Part shown: in pieces, positions 1 to 11,224 of the stretch
Position numbering within the stretch: the stretch's first letter is position 1
How the letters are laid out: each line of letters begins with the position of its first letter
NCBI GenBank assembly: GCA_037893225.1
Contig: JAZGUH010000932.1
Coordinates: forward strand, 62,001 to 126,000
Source: Hippasteria phrygiana
Taxonomy: Eukaryota > Echinodermata > Asteroidea > Valvatida > Goniasteridae
Reading direction: 5' to 3'
DNA: 64,000 bases
Notes under the pieces: generated by a model
Told to the model about the DNA's origin: nothing
The model's input: only the letters and a program-made list of their open reading frames with translations
Database searches by the model: none
Position numbers and translations under genes: made by a program

Positions 1-1236
1 TTCCGTTTGACCCTGATCCAACGTTATCTTAACCAATTTAATCATCCCTCTTTTATTCTCTTTGATCACTACCTTCATCAGTATAAGAAACTCGGCCTAG
101 ATTTTCAACTCCTTGTTTGCCAGACTGATCCCAAATTTTACACAAGCTTACCTTACATTTATGGTGAAGTTCTGCGTGCTTGGATGGCCTCCGGAGCTCG
201 CATCGAAATACCTCCAGATTCCGTCAACCATGTTCTCAACTTACCTCTCATTAGCCGTCTCTTAACAGACATCCTCGACAGCGACACCAACCTCACCGCG
301 CGACTATTGGTGCGCGGAATCAGTCTGGTCCGGCATCTTCTCAACGCGGACACCGGTCGCTGGCTCAACCCGGACGATTTTCCTCTTCCTTTCGCCCTCC
401 GTCTACCTTCACGACGCATTCTTCATTCTCATCTTTGTCAAGTTCACCGTGCCTTGTCGTCTATCTTCCCGAAGGTTTTCAGAGAGGATGGCCTTTACCC
501 AAACATCTGTCGAGTTCGAGATGTCACCCTCCGCCCGGACTCGCCCATTGTTTTCTTCCTGCCTCCCTCTATAAACGGGCTTTCCGCACCATCCAGCACT
601 TTGTACGACATCTTCAACGAACATCTTCATTCGCATTCTGCAGCTTCCTCCTCTCCTTGGCACGACCTCGGCGTTCTTGAAGCCTCTTCCAAAATCCAAT
701 GGAACTCCATCTATAAATTACCGGCATCCAAAAAGGAAGGTGACGTTCAATTCAAGCTTCTCCACAACGTCCTTCCTTCTCTACCTGTCTTACATCATTT
801 GAACCCGGATATACCTTCTTCTTGCGGTTGGTGCGGAGAGAAAGGCACAATTGAACACCTCTTCGTCCTTTGTCCCTGCATTCAGCCAGCCCTCAATTTC
901 CTTCACTCCATTCTGACGCGCCTTGTACCAGACTTGGACTTGAACTTTGATATTTACTGGGCCCTGATTCCGTGTGCTGGGCGTCGCAGAGGTGAGGTTG
1001 TACGTCTCGCCAATTTTTTCATTATTAGTCTTAAAAATGTCGTCTATTGGTTGTATCGCACCTGTCGCTTCACCGATCCCCTAACCATTTGGCAGCATCG
1101 ACTAAAACACAAAATCCTTCTTGATTATACATATTTTCAATTAAACCACGATTTTACCAGTTTTCTTACCAAATGGCCCCTTCATAAAGTCCTCTTTCTA
1201 ACTGATGAACATGGCAAACTGACATGGTTGATGTGA
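1..1236 (+). pseudogene. LINE ORF2, C-terminal part (truncated by the window edge)
   Basis: An open frame of about 409 residues runs from the window edge to a stop at 1236. It is the part of a non-LTR retrotransposon ORF2 downstream of the reverse transcriptase. Near residue 275 there is a zinc-ribbon-like CGWCGEKGTIEHLF..C block (Cx2C..H..C), typical of the region after the RT in L1/Tx1-type LINEs, preceded by the usual 'FKLLHNVLPSLPVLH' type helix. The RT and endonuclease domains lie outside the window, so the clade (Tx1/L1-like versus another) is inferred only from this tail. The visible part has no internal stop, so the copy may be fairly recent. The product would act in target-primed reverse transcription. 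Confidence 0.7.
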
Positions 1237-1990
1237 ATCTACATCCCGTCTCCTCCTTCCTTGGGGTCACTGGCTCGTGTCCGGGACAGCTGCTTGCCTT
1301 GGGCGAGACGTGCTTCGGCACTGCCCTGTGGCTCGGGCCTCTGACCCCCCGGCCTTTCTCTCCGTCTGCCTCTTGTTTGTATTTTGTAATATTATTGTTG
1401 TTTAAATTATTATTATTATTATTACACATTATTTACCTTCCCTTTCCCCTTCCCCTTATGGAAGCCGCCGGCAGTGGGTGCAACTGCATCCACAACCAGA
1501 GACGCCGGTGGCTCCATCCCTTTCCCTCTTCCCACCCCTCCCTCTACCCCTCCCATTTATGGAAGCCGCCGGTTGTGGGTGCTAGTGCGCCCACATCCAG
1601 AGACGCCGGTGGCTCCTCCCCCTCCCTCCTCCCAACTACTTAATGAATAAATGAATTTTATTTAATTTAATTAATAAATTATCACTTTTTGAGTAAGTTC
1701 TTTTTTGGTGATGTTATTGCCTCGTCACCGTGGTTAGCTGGTTTAGCAGTAGTACACAGCCAATAGGCAAGCCACGGTGACGTCGCAAACTAAGTAATAC
1801 ATGTACACATTAATTTACTGATTGAATGTTTATTGTACCCATGTTAACGTTCGTCTTACCCTAATTCAAGTTTACTGTGCTGTTTTCTTCAGTTTACAAC
1901 CCTTTTATTGTATATAATTTGTTGTTTATATACCTGCTTATGTATTGTATTGTTTGTTTTCAATTGGAATAAAGTTTTCCTTTGAAAAGT
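1237..1990 (+). mobile_element. LINE 3' UTR with polyadenylation signal
   Basis: Pyrimidine-rich sequence follows the LINE stop. Two imperfect ~100-bp tandem blocks each begin with ATGGAAGCCGCCGG (about 1459 and 1558) and end in GACGCCGGTGGCTCC. A short inverted pair, CGTCACCGTGG / CCACGGTGACG, lies at about 1724-1782. AATAAA occurs at 1968-1973 and a TCT microsatellite follows at about 1999-2020, which probably marks the 3' end of the element. Confidence 0.55.
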
Positions 1991-2029
1991 CAAAAAAGTC
2001 TTCTTCTTCTTCTTCTTTTAGTTCTGACC

Positions 2030-5000
2030 AAAAGCCCATAGACTTTGTACACGAATTTTGTCCGTGGCACTTTAGGTCTTAAAAAACCTCAGATCATAAC
2101 CAAACTTACCTCAAACATAGACCCTATGCTGAAATTGTATGTCGAAGATTGACGTCATGATGACGTCATCACGTCTCACGTGACGTCATCTTAAAGGTGC
2201 GTTTTTCAAGGGCCTATATCTAGAGAACGGTAGGTCCGATTTCCTTTAAACCTGGTATGTTGGTAGGCTAGCTCGTGTTATAGATGAAAATTGAGGTGAC
2301 GTCATGGTGACGTCATCATACGATTTTATAGTACTTTTTAAGTTTTTGAACTTCAAAGTTTCTTAAAGCCATATCTCACCAACAGAACATGCTAAATTCA
2401 AAATTATTTTTGTAATAGCTTTGTTAGCTCCTATATTCTTTCGCATAAATGGGAAAATGTGTGACGTCATCATGACGTCATCAAAAATGTGCTTTTTTGA
2501 AACACATATAAGGGTAGGTCCGATCGTCATAAAAATTAGTGGGCACGTAGATAGTGCTACTAGCATGTAAAATCCGAGGTGACGTCATGATGACGTCATC
2601 GGCTGATTTTCTATGATTTATTTTGTTCTATCCCAAATCCCATAGACTTTGTACACGAATTTTGTAAGAGCCACTTTGGTCACTAAACAACCTCAGATCT
2701 TAATCAGGTTTAACACAAACAGAGACCCTAAGCTGAAAATGTATGCCGAAGAGTGACGTCATGATGACGTCATCACTTGTCATGTGACGTCATCTTAAAG
2801 GTGCATTTTTCAAGGGCCTATATCTAGAGAACAGTACGTCCGATTACCTTCAAACCTGGTATGTTGGTATGGTAGCTCGTGTTATAGATGAAAATTAAGG
2901 TGACGTCATGATGACGTCATCATACGATTTTACAGTAATATAGGTTTTCCCGGCCAATTTCAACAAAAATTCACCCGGCTCATTCAATTTCGTTAGAAAA
3001 TAAATGCTGAGCTACACCAGCATTCAAGAGTTAAAAAGGGTCATTCACTTTCAGCACTTGAGCATTCACTCTACAAATAAGATCATTCAAATTCAACTGG
3101 TCATTTAGTTCATTCAATTTCGTCAAAGCAAGTCACCGAGGCTGGTCAACCATTCAATTTCATCAATGAGCAAACATTTTCCAAATGTTTGCATTCAAAT
3201 TCGTTTGTGATGTATGCGCTTTCTGATTCGTATTTAATGGCAGGATACTCTAAGGAGAACTTCATTTCTACACTAGTTCCGAGCTAAACACACCTAGTAG
3301 GCCCTAAATAGACGATTTCTGAATCAAATATGGCATATATGGAGAGGTGATCTCCTACAAGAAGTGGCCCAACAGAATGTGGGAGAAATCACCCATGACA
3401 AATGCGTGAGATGGTACAACAACAGCCAAACGTACATGCCGAGATGCCTAGCACGTCAGAACATTGATGGTTAAAGAAACAAGTTTGAGACAGAAACGAG
3501 TTTAAGATAAACGTGCAAAGGGTAAAAAAAAGGACCTGTGAAAAAAACTTCCACAGGGAAACAACATCATTATTCTAACGTACCAATGACCCCCTTGTGA
3601 ATATAAGCTCATGTTTATATTACAAATCCTTTGTAGATTTTCATTTTGACATGGTTGAAGGAGACGTCAAAAACATAATAACGACCCATACAAGCAATCT
3701 CAAAGCAAAACCAAATCATTTTTAAGTGCCATAAGTTTGTAAACTGTATTTTAGTGCCTTTAAGACACATATTTCATGTTTAGTCAAGGGGTAACAAAGG
3801 CACCAGTAACAATTATTGCAATTAAGACAACAATAATTGAATGAAACGCATAACATGGAAATGCCTAACAGGGAACAAAAAATACCAGTAAAAGAAACAT
3901 GTTTCACTTTAAGCTCAAATAAGTCGTATCATAGGCCCTACTCGTGTTGAAGTTGAATGCTCGAATGTTGAAATCCGTTGCCCATAAATGAAAAAGAAAA
4001 AAACAACAGCTACAAAATCCTGAACGCTTCGATGACTCTGAATTTGATTGCACCTATTGCGAAAAGGTGGTATATATTCAACATAAGAATGGCGATCTTG
4101 TAGTCTTGAATGCCTATTAACGAAATGGAATGAAAGTAATGGAATCATGGGTGCACGAAAACGAAATTGAATGCAATAATATCGAAAGAGAAACTCTAGT
4201 TTGATTGAACTAGAAAAATCGCGTGAATTTGAAAGCGTGTTAATGAAATTGAATGAATTTTTGTTGAAATTGGCCGGGAAAACCTATATTAAAGTTTTTG
4301 AACTTCAAAGTTTCTTAAAGCCATATCTCATCAACAGAACATGCTAAATTTAGAATTCTTTTTGTAATAGCTTTGTTAGATCCTATATTCTTTCACATAA
4401 ATGTGAAAATTGTGTGACGTCATCATGACGTCATCAGAATTATGCTTTTTTGAAACACATGTAAGGGTAGGTCCGATCGTCATACAAATTAGTGGGTAGG
4501 TAGATAGTGCTACTAGCATGTAAAATCCGAGGTGACGTCATGATGACGTCATCGGCTGATTTTCTATGAATATTTTTGTTCTATCCAAATCCTATAGACT
4601 TTGTATATGAATTTTGTAAGAGCCACTTTGGTCACTAAACAACATCAGATCTTAATCAGGCTTAACACAAACAGAGACCCTAAGTTAGAAATGTATGCCG
4701 AAACGTGACGTCATGATGATGTCATCACGTGTCATGTGACGTCATCTTAAAGGTGCATTTTTCAAGGGCCCATATCTAGAGAACGGTAGGTCCGATTGCC
4801 TTCAAACCAGGTATGTTGGTATGGTAGCTCGTGTTATAGATGAAAATTGAGGTGACGTCATGATGACGTCATCATACGATTTTACAGTAATATTACATTT
4901 TTTGAACTTTAAAGTTTCTTAAAGCCATATCTCATCAAGAGAACATGCTAAATTCAAAATTCTTTTTGTAATAGCTTTGTTAGGTCCTACTTATCTAAAA

Positions 5001-5160
5001 AAAAAAGCAAAATATGTGCACCATCATAATGAAGTCATCAAAGGCATAACTTCTCGTGAGACATGTAAATTGGTAGGTCCAATTGTCATGAAGCCTTGTG
5101 GGTAGGCAGACTTGTCACAAGCAAGCAAAAATCGCAGTGACATCATAAAAAAGTAATGCG
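2030..5160. repeat. ~605-bp tandem repeat with paired CRE palindromes (three units, one interrupted)
   Basis: Three tandem units start with (C)CCATAGACTTTGTACACGAA-like sequence near 2034, 2637 and 4597. The second unit is split by an insertion at 2941-4286; without it the period is about 603-612 bp. Each unit carries TGACGTCATGATGACGTCAT pairs (near 2151, 2297, 2462, 2578, 2753, 2899, 4414, 4531, 4707, 4853) plus single GTGACGTCATC sites after 'CATG'. TGACGTCA is the consensus site of CREB/ATF bZIP proteins. Shared non-CRE blocks include CAAGGGCCTATATCTAGAGA and AGGGTAGGTCCGATCGTCAT. No coding potential is visible. The third unit decays from about 5000 onward. Confidence 0.8.
2941..4286. mobile_element. 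1346-bp TIR element inserted in the CRE tandem repeat (TA target)
   Basis: The ends are a near-perfect inverted repeat: TAGGTTTTCCCGGCCAATTT at 2941 and its reverse complement ending at 4286. Comparison with the uninterrupted third repeat unit (near 4885) shows the empty site, giving a TA target duplication (2939-2940 and 4287-4288), as in Tc1/mariner-type insertions. Both subterminal regions hold many copies of CATTCAATTTCG or CATTCAAATTC (left) and the complementary GAATGAAATTG forms (right). No transposase reading frame is visible, so this is non-autonomous. Confidence 0.75.
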
Positions 5161-5420
5161 GAAAAGCCCTATGTTCTGTTCAGCGAAGAGACATAGAGTC
5201 CTAGTTCAAGTTTATTTCTTTTGTTCGTTAGTTTGTTTGTTTGTTTGTTTTGGTTCTGGTGTGTGTGTGTGGGGGGGGGGAGGGAGGTATTTGTCCATTT
5301 GTTCGGACGTCCGTCCGTCCTTTGGGCCGTTCATTTCGTCCGTCCGTTCTTCGTTTGTTTGTGCTTTTTCTGTGGTCATATAGACATTTACCACTTATTT
5401 TATTGGATTTTATCCAACAG

Positions 5421-5648
5421 CCATCATCGGGCCAACAGTGCATGAACGAAACATGTCCCGACACGTTCATCCGACCGGACGATGTGCAGCCTCTACGGTG
5501 CCCGAAGTGCCACTGCATCACTCCTTGCAACTGCGAAGCTAACGACGAGACCCTGAAGAAACCGCACCGCAGCGACTTGTGCGAAAGGTGTATTCGAGGA
5601 GAAGCTTGTGCTGACCGGATTAATGATCATAAAGGAACCAGGCGATAA
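5421..5648 (+). CDS. Possible terminal exon of a Cys-rich, zinc-binding-like protein
   Basis: An acceptor-like TTTTATCCAACAG precedes 5421. From there a 75-residue frame runs to TAA at 5646-5648, followed within 20 bp by AATAAATAA, a plausible poly(A) signal. Composition changes abruptly to CpG-containing, codon-like sequence compared with the AT-rich flanks. The frame contains CMNETCPDTF, CPKCHC, CNC and CERC pairs, suggesting one or two zinc ribbons or a treble clef. I do not recognise the family. The upstream open frame through the GT/G-rich repeat at 5241-5420 is probably intron read-through. It may be the last exon of a host gene or a retroposed fragment. Confidence 0.4.
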   Translation, partial: PSSGQQCMNETCPDTFIRPDDVQPLRCPKCHCITPCNCEANDETLKKPHRSDLCERCIRGEACADRINDHKGTRR

Positions 5649-7097
5649 GATTTGTTATGACTTGAATAAATAATTTCCATCTCCTCTGTAGCAATAGCTC
5701 CCCTGATTTTCTTCACTTTTTATCTCTATACTTTGCATGTTTGCATATAATTTAATTATTTAATGTTTTGTTCTCTCTTTACAAAATAGTTTATACGCCT
5801 ATAGTCTGTCCGTCTTTCTCTTCGTGTTGTGCTATTTCTCTTGTTCTCTTGTCATGTTTGTCTTTATACAATGTTCTCGTTTTCTTCCTATTGTCTTTCG
5901 TATATTGTACTTTTGTCGCCGTATTTGTTAGGCATTTTAAAGAAGCTTCGGCTTCTTAAAATGCCTCCATATTTTCTATCCTGAGTTGTTTGGTAGAATT
6001 TAATCATTCTTCCGTCTTGCTAATGACATACTTATTCAATTTACATCGAGCTGAACTAAATGTCTATACTTGAAATGAATTGAATCGAATCGAATCAATT
6101 TTGGGATGAATTTCAACATAATCCAAATCGGAATTAAAAGTACAACTATGCTGCGCATGTGCAATAGGCCACTTCCGGATTAACACATGCAGTACACAAG
6201 GCCGCGATAGAGAAACTGGTAACCAGATTGGAACTTTTACTTTTTCATACATGCAGACTACCCCTAAAAACAGTGGTTAAATGTAGTATGCAGCATTTGC
6301 TTTTTGCTGTCATTTTTTTAAATGACTTGGAGTTAGTATTTGATAGCAAATAAGGTAGCACTGAAACGTTTAAAGTTGTTTGTGCATAGATGGAAAGAGA
6401 AAAAAATGCTTGTAGTCTGGTTCCCTGACCCTACTGAACTAAGCAATTTGGTCGGGGAGCTAGAGCTGGCTTGCGCCCATTCATGGATGTGTAATCACTA
6501 ATCGCCAAACAAAATATGGACTAACTAAAGTTGGTAAATTGGGGGCAGTATTTGAAAAAAGGCCTTTTTCTAACGATGGTAGGCTGGAAATTCATGCATT
6601 CCAATTTTCTTGAAAATGACAGCACAACAGGTCAAGTAAGGTATTTCATAATAATTCAGTAGTTTTTATTTTTGTGAATGTTGTATATTACCTTTAATCC
6701 CGCGACCTGCTCAGCATGCATTGAAAAAAAAACGATTCCCTAACTATAATATGGCCAAATGGGGCCCATTCTCAAAATTAGGTTACAATTCTTGTGCGAG
6801 TTGCGACTCTTACGTCTTTAAAATCCATGGGCGTAAATCCCAGGGGATGGGGTTTATAATATCCCCCCCACCCGTTTTTACCAGGGGGATGGGCCATTGG
6901 ATCAACCCCCCCCCCATTTATGTGGTGAGAACTGGTTTTGAGGGATTATCTTGTAACTTCCCAACAGTCAAAATGTAGTAAAAAAAAACCGGAAAACAAG
7001 CAGTGCAAAAGCCTTATAAATGCACCGTTGTGTTGTCAGGCATAGAGACATACGTGTAAAAGTTTCCATTAGATGTACACAGCCTACATAGGGTGAC
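5649..7097. other. Intergenic or intronic stretch, no gene seen
   Basis: AT-rich sequence with the AATAAA of the preceding exon, a short hairpin AGAAGCTTCGGCTTCT near 5941, and low-complexity C/G runs near 6862-6915. No reading frame here resembles a protein. Confidence 0.5.
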
Positions 7098-8289
7098 CTA
7101 TGGTGGCCCTGAAGGGACATCGGAAATCGTGAATATTCACGTCAATATTCACGTCAATACATCGGAAATCGTGAATATTCACGTCTAATATTCACGTCAA
7201 TATTCACGACAAAACATCGGAAATCGTGAATATTCACGTCAATATTCAAGTCAATATTCACGACAAAACATCGGAAATCGTGAATATTCACGTCAATATT
7301 CACGTCAATATTCACGACAAAACATCGGAAATCGTGAATATTCGCGTCAATATTCACGACAATATTCACGACAAAACATCGGAAATCGTGAATATTCGCG
7401 TCAATATTCACGTCAATATTCACGACAAAACATCGGAAATCGTGAATATTCGCGTCAATATTCACGTCAATATTCACGACAAAACATCGGAAATCGTGAA
7501 TATTCGCGTCAATATTCACGACAATATTCACGACAAAACATCGGAAATCGTGAATATTCGCGTCAATATTCACGTCAATATTCACGACAAAACATCGGAA
7601 ATCGTGAATATTCGCGTCAATATTCACGTCAATATTCACGACAAAACATCGGAAATCGTGAATATTCGCGTCAATATTCACGTCAATATTCACGACAAAA
7701 CATCGGAAATCCTGAATATTCGCGTCAATATTCACGACAATATTCACGACAAAACATCGGAAATCGTGAATATTCGCGTCAATATTCACGTCAATATTCA
7801 CGACAAAACATCGGAAATCGTGAATATTCGCGTCAATATTCACGTCAATATTCACGACAAAACATCGGAAATCGTGAATATTCGCGTCAATATTCACGTC
7901 AATATTCACGACAAAACATCGGAAATCGTGAATATTCGCGTCAATATTCACGACAATATTCACGACAAAACATCGGAAATCGTGAATATTCCCGTCAATA
8001 TTCCTTGTCAATATTCACGACAAAACATCGGAAATCGTAAATATTCACGTGAATATTCACGTCAAAAATTTCACGTTCCTCTCTCCGGTCACAAATATTC
8101 ACGTCAATATTAGCGTCAAAAATTTCACGTGCCGCTCTCCGGTCGCAAATATTCACGTGAATTTTGTTTCAGCAACCTAGGTGCTGGTTGTCAAGTCGAT
8201 GTGCCACTCAGTCGCGAATTAAGAAAACTAGAACGCATGCAGCAAAGGGAGCTGCATAAAATCAGGAGATTCTGGAAACACTTTTCTGA
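7098..8289 (+). mobile_element. Element with a ~54-bp minisatellite core, copy 1
   Basis: This copy starts CTATGGTGGCCCTGAAGGGA and ends ..GGAAACACTTTTCTG; the same two ends occur inverted at 10431-11224, which defines the element. Roughly 16 units of ~54 bp (about 7140-8040) are made of ATCGGAAATCG, AATATTCACGTC 12-mers and ACGACAAAAC. The 14-mer CGTGAATATTCACG is a perfect palindrome. Because 54 is a multiple of three and the units lack stops, both strands are open for about 285-295 codons, but these frames are repeat artefacts. The right-hand unique part (8060-8289) contains a CAGCAAAGGGAGCTG inverted repeat. The ends show no obvious TIR, so a Helitron-like origin is possible but unproven. 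Confidence 0.7.
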
Positions 8290-10430
8290 ATGCCTAAATC
8301 TTCTACAAAACTCGGTTTTTTAGGTTACGTTTTTCCAACAGTGGCCAGTTAGCACACTTTAGTACACGAACAAATTATTTTACCTTTCCATTGTTCATAA
8401 AATAACTGTTTAAAATGAGAAATTATTTTATTAATTGGTTTCAGAAAATATTCGATTTTCTGAAAAGGCAGTACCTTTCACTAAAAAGAAAATGTACCTC
8501 ACATTTTTCGAATTTTCCCACTTTTTTTGAAAATCTGAAAGATTATACCCCTGGGCACACTCTATTTTTGAAAAGGCTAATTCGGGCCACTAATTAGTAC
8601 TCGAATGGACGACTAAAGGGACGTCATTTTCCATATAAAATAGATTTATTGTAATTTATCCGTACTTGAGTAAAATAATTCATTATAATTCTTTATCAAT
8701 ACTAGAGAGAGAACAAAAGTTCAAAATCAGCCCTTATTCATCTTTATTGATAATTCAAAATTGAAAATTGAAAATTGAATTATCAAATCTCAATTTTGAA
8801 AACAAATCCTTTTGCAGTTTTCACTCAGATTTTCTACGGTTCTTTTCTGAAGACGTATTCCCGTGTCTGTATATGTTTTGTGCAGCGGCGTAGTGGGGGG
8901 GGGGGGGGGGGGGCGTCGCCGCCCCCAGTAGCCCTCCCCCCTGTAAATATCGTAAACGGAAAAAAATAATAGTATTAAGAATATTGTGAGCCCCCCCCAC
9001 ACACACACACATGAGAGAGCCCTGGCTACGACGCTGGAGTGTCCCCCATCCCCCTATGCGCCCGCAGACGGGTGTTACTGGTTTGCTTTTTGTCCATTAC
9101 GATAATATTCACCCGTCTAAAATGTTGAGGTTGGGAATGCACCGTCATTAGAATTAGATAAAAGTTGCATATTGGAAAAGCTGACTTTTGAAACTCATCA
9201 TTCAGCTATTTTTGTGCAACAAAGAAGTTAAGTGGCGAGTTTACGATCTCAATGTCAATGGAGTGCACGGGCGTCCCGGGATTTTTTTTCATGGGACCCA
9301 CGGCGTGGGGATTTGTGCCGTTCCAGATGCGCGCTCCTTAGCACTGGGCCAAATTTCGTGGCTCTGCTGAAAAGGTGTGCTCACTGTAATTTATAGAGGA
9401 ATTCTGTGGACGATATTGTACGGCCAACTCTGGATCCAGGAGGGGGGGGGGGGGGGGCGTGGGGGGCACACGCCCCCCTTTTTCTTCAAGAAAAAAACCC
9501 ACACAAGACATAGATTATGTTTGTGTCTTTATTTGGGGTAAAATATGCTGTAGATTACAGGAAAATGCACCCCTCTAGCAGGGCGGGCAGGCACGCCTTC
9601 GGCGTAGGCGCCACAACTTGCCTTCAACATTAGCTGCTTGGTAGATTTTACGCCCCCCCCCCCCCTGTTTGGAAAATCCTGGATCCTCCCCTGGCTAATT
9701 CCTGCTCGTGACGAAGATTTCCATATGACACCCCATTTGATGAAATTCGGTCCCGGCTTCATTACCGATGAAGCACTTTAAAAAAACTGGTGAGAATTAT
9801 ATTTGAACTTTTGAGTTAAGACGCATTAAATAGCTTGGGCACCATAATAATGTCCATTTAAAAAAATCTTTAAAAAGAAATGTGTGTACCATGTAGTAAC
9901 ATTTCATTAGCAGGTAGGACTAAATGGGGGTATTTATCTGACTGACACAAGATGCAGAGGTGGCGATTTCTCGTCAAGGTTGGAGGGGGGATGGAGAAAA
10001 CCAGCCATATTGTCTATAAACATTTTTGAAAATTTGTGCTGATCTGTGTGTATTCTGATGCATGTAAAGCCAATAAACCATAAATGTATATATGGCAAGG
10101 GGGGGGGGGAATTATTGGGGGGACACTGCCACAGCCGTCGCCTTCCCTGACAAATATTGCGGGCGTGTCCCTCCCCCCGGATCGCCGCCCAAGACACCTA
10201 CACATTATGTGAATGACACTTCTAGAACGTCTCCAATGGGAGGGTTTCAACTGACTACATCCATGGAACAATTGCAGTCAACCATGAGGTTGAATGGCCT
10301 CCTCGTTCCCTGCGTTTTATGATGTTGAAAGCTTTTCTAAGTTAAGGGTTCATGAAGTCACAAGTTTTTGCAGCACCCGAAACCAAGACGATATTTAAAA
10401 GTAATCATTACTGAGATGGTAAAAGATTTA
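8290..10430. other. Repeat-rich stretch with hAT-like small elements and G-runs
   Basis: A small element-like segment runs from CAGCGGCGTAGTGGGG (about 8882) to GGCTACGACGCTG (about 9034), and another from CTGGATCCAGGAGGGG (about 9427) to CCTGGATCCTCCCCTGG (about 9690). Both have imperfect inverted ends of the CAGnGGCGtAGC / CAGGGGaGGATCC type familiar from hAT MITEs. Long G or C runs sit just inside these ends. No coding region was recognised. Confidence 0.4.
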
Positions 10431-11224
10431 CAGAAAAGTGTTTCCAGAATCTGCTGATTTTATGCAGCTCCCTTTGCTGCATGCGTTCTATTTTTCTTAT
10501 TCGCGACTGAGTTCGCAGGCGCACATTGACTTGACAACCAGCACCTAGCTTGCTGAAACAAAATTAACGTGAATATTTGCGAGCGGAGAGCGGGACGTGA
10601 AATTTTTGACGCGAATATGGACGCGAATATTCACGATTTCCGATGTTATGTCGTGAATATTGACGTGAATATTGACGTGAATATTCACGATTTCCATGTT
10701 TTGTCGTGAATATTGACGTGAATATTGACGACGTGAATATTCACGATTTCCCGGTGTTTTGTCGTGAATATTGACGTGAATATTGACGTGAATATTCACG
10801 ATTTCCGATGTTTTGTCGTGAATATTGACGTGAATATTCACGATTTCCGAAGTTTTGTCGTGAATATTGACGCGAATATTTACGATTTCCCATGTTTTGT
10901 CATGAATATTGACGTGAATATTATTGACGTGAATATTCACGATTTCCCATGTTTTGTCGTGAATATTGACGTGAATATTGACGACGTGAATATTCACGAT
11001 TTCCCGGTGTTTTGTCGTGAATATTGACGTGAATATTGACGTGAATATTCACGATTTCCGATGTTTTGTCGTGAATATTGACGTGAATATTCACGATTTC
11101 CGAAGTTTTGTCGTGAATATTGACGCGAATATTATTGACGCGAATATTCACGATTTCCCATGTTTTGTCGTGAATATTGACGTGAATATTCACGATTTCC
11201 GATGTCCCTTCAGGGCCACCATAG
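10431..11224 (-). mobile_element. Element with a ~54-bp minisatellite core, copy 2 (inverted)
   Basis: Inverted relative to 7098-8289: it begins CAGAAAAGTGTTTCCAGAATC and ends TCCCTTCAGGGCCACCATAG. The core (about 10600-11205) uses the same TGACGTGAATATT 12-mers and GATTTCC..TTTTGTCG spacers but shows a second-order duplication: a ~250-bp block starting near 10727 recurs near 10977. Unit order and number differ from copy 1, so the arrays evolve independently inside conserved ends. Confidence 0.7.

Noticed and set aside
7120..8060. CRISPR-like array
   Set aside because: Direct repeats without unique spacers, in an animal-type genome; it is a minisatellite.
7154..8113. Mirrored long ORFs (285 and 295 codons) over the minisatellite
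   Set aside because: They exist only because the ~54-bp unit is a multiple of three and stop-free; copy 2 at 10.5-11.2 kb breaks them freely, so no coding constraint.
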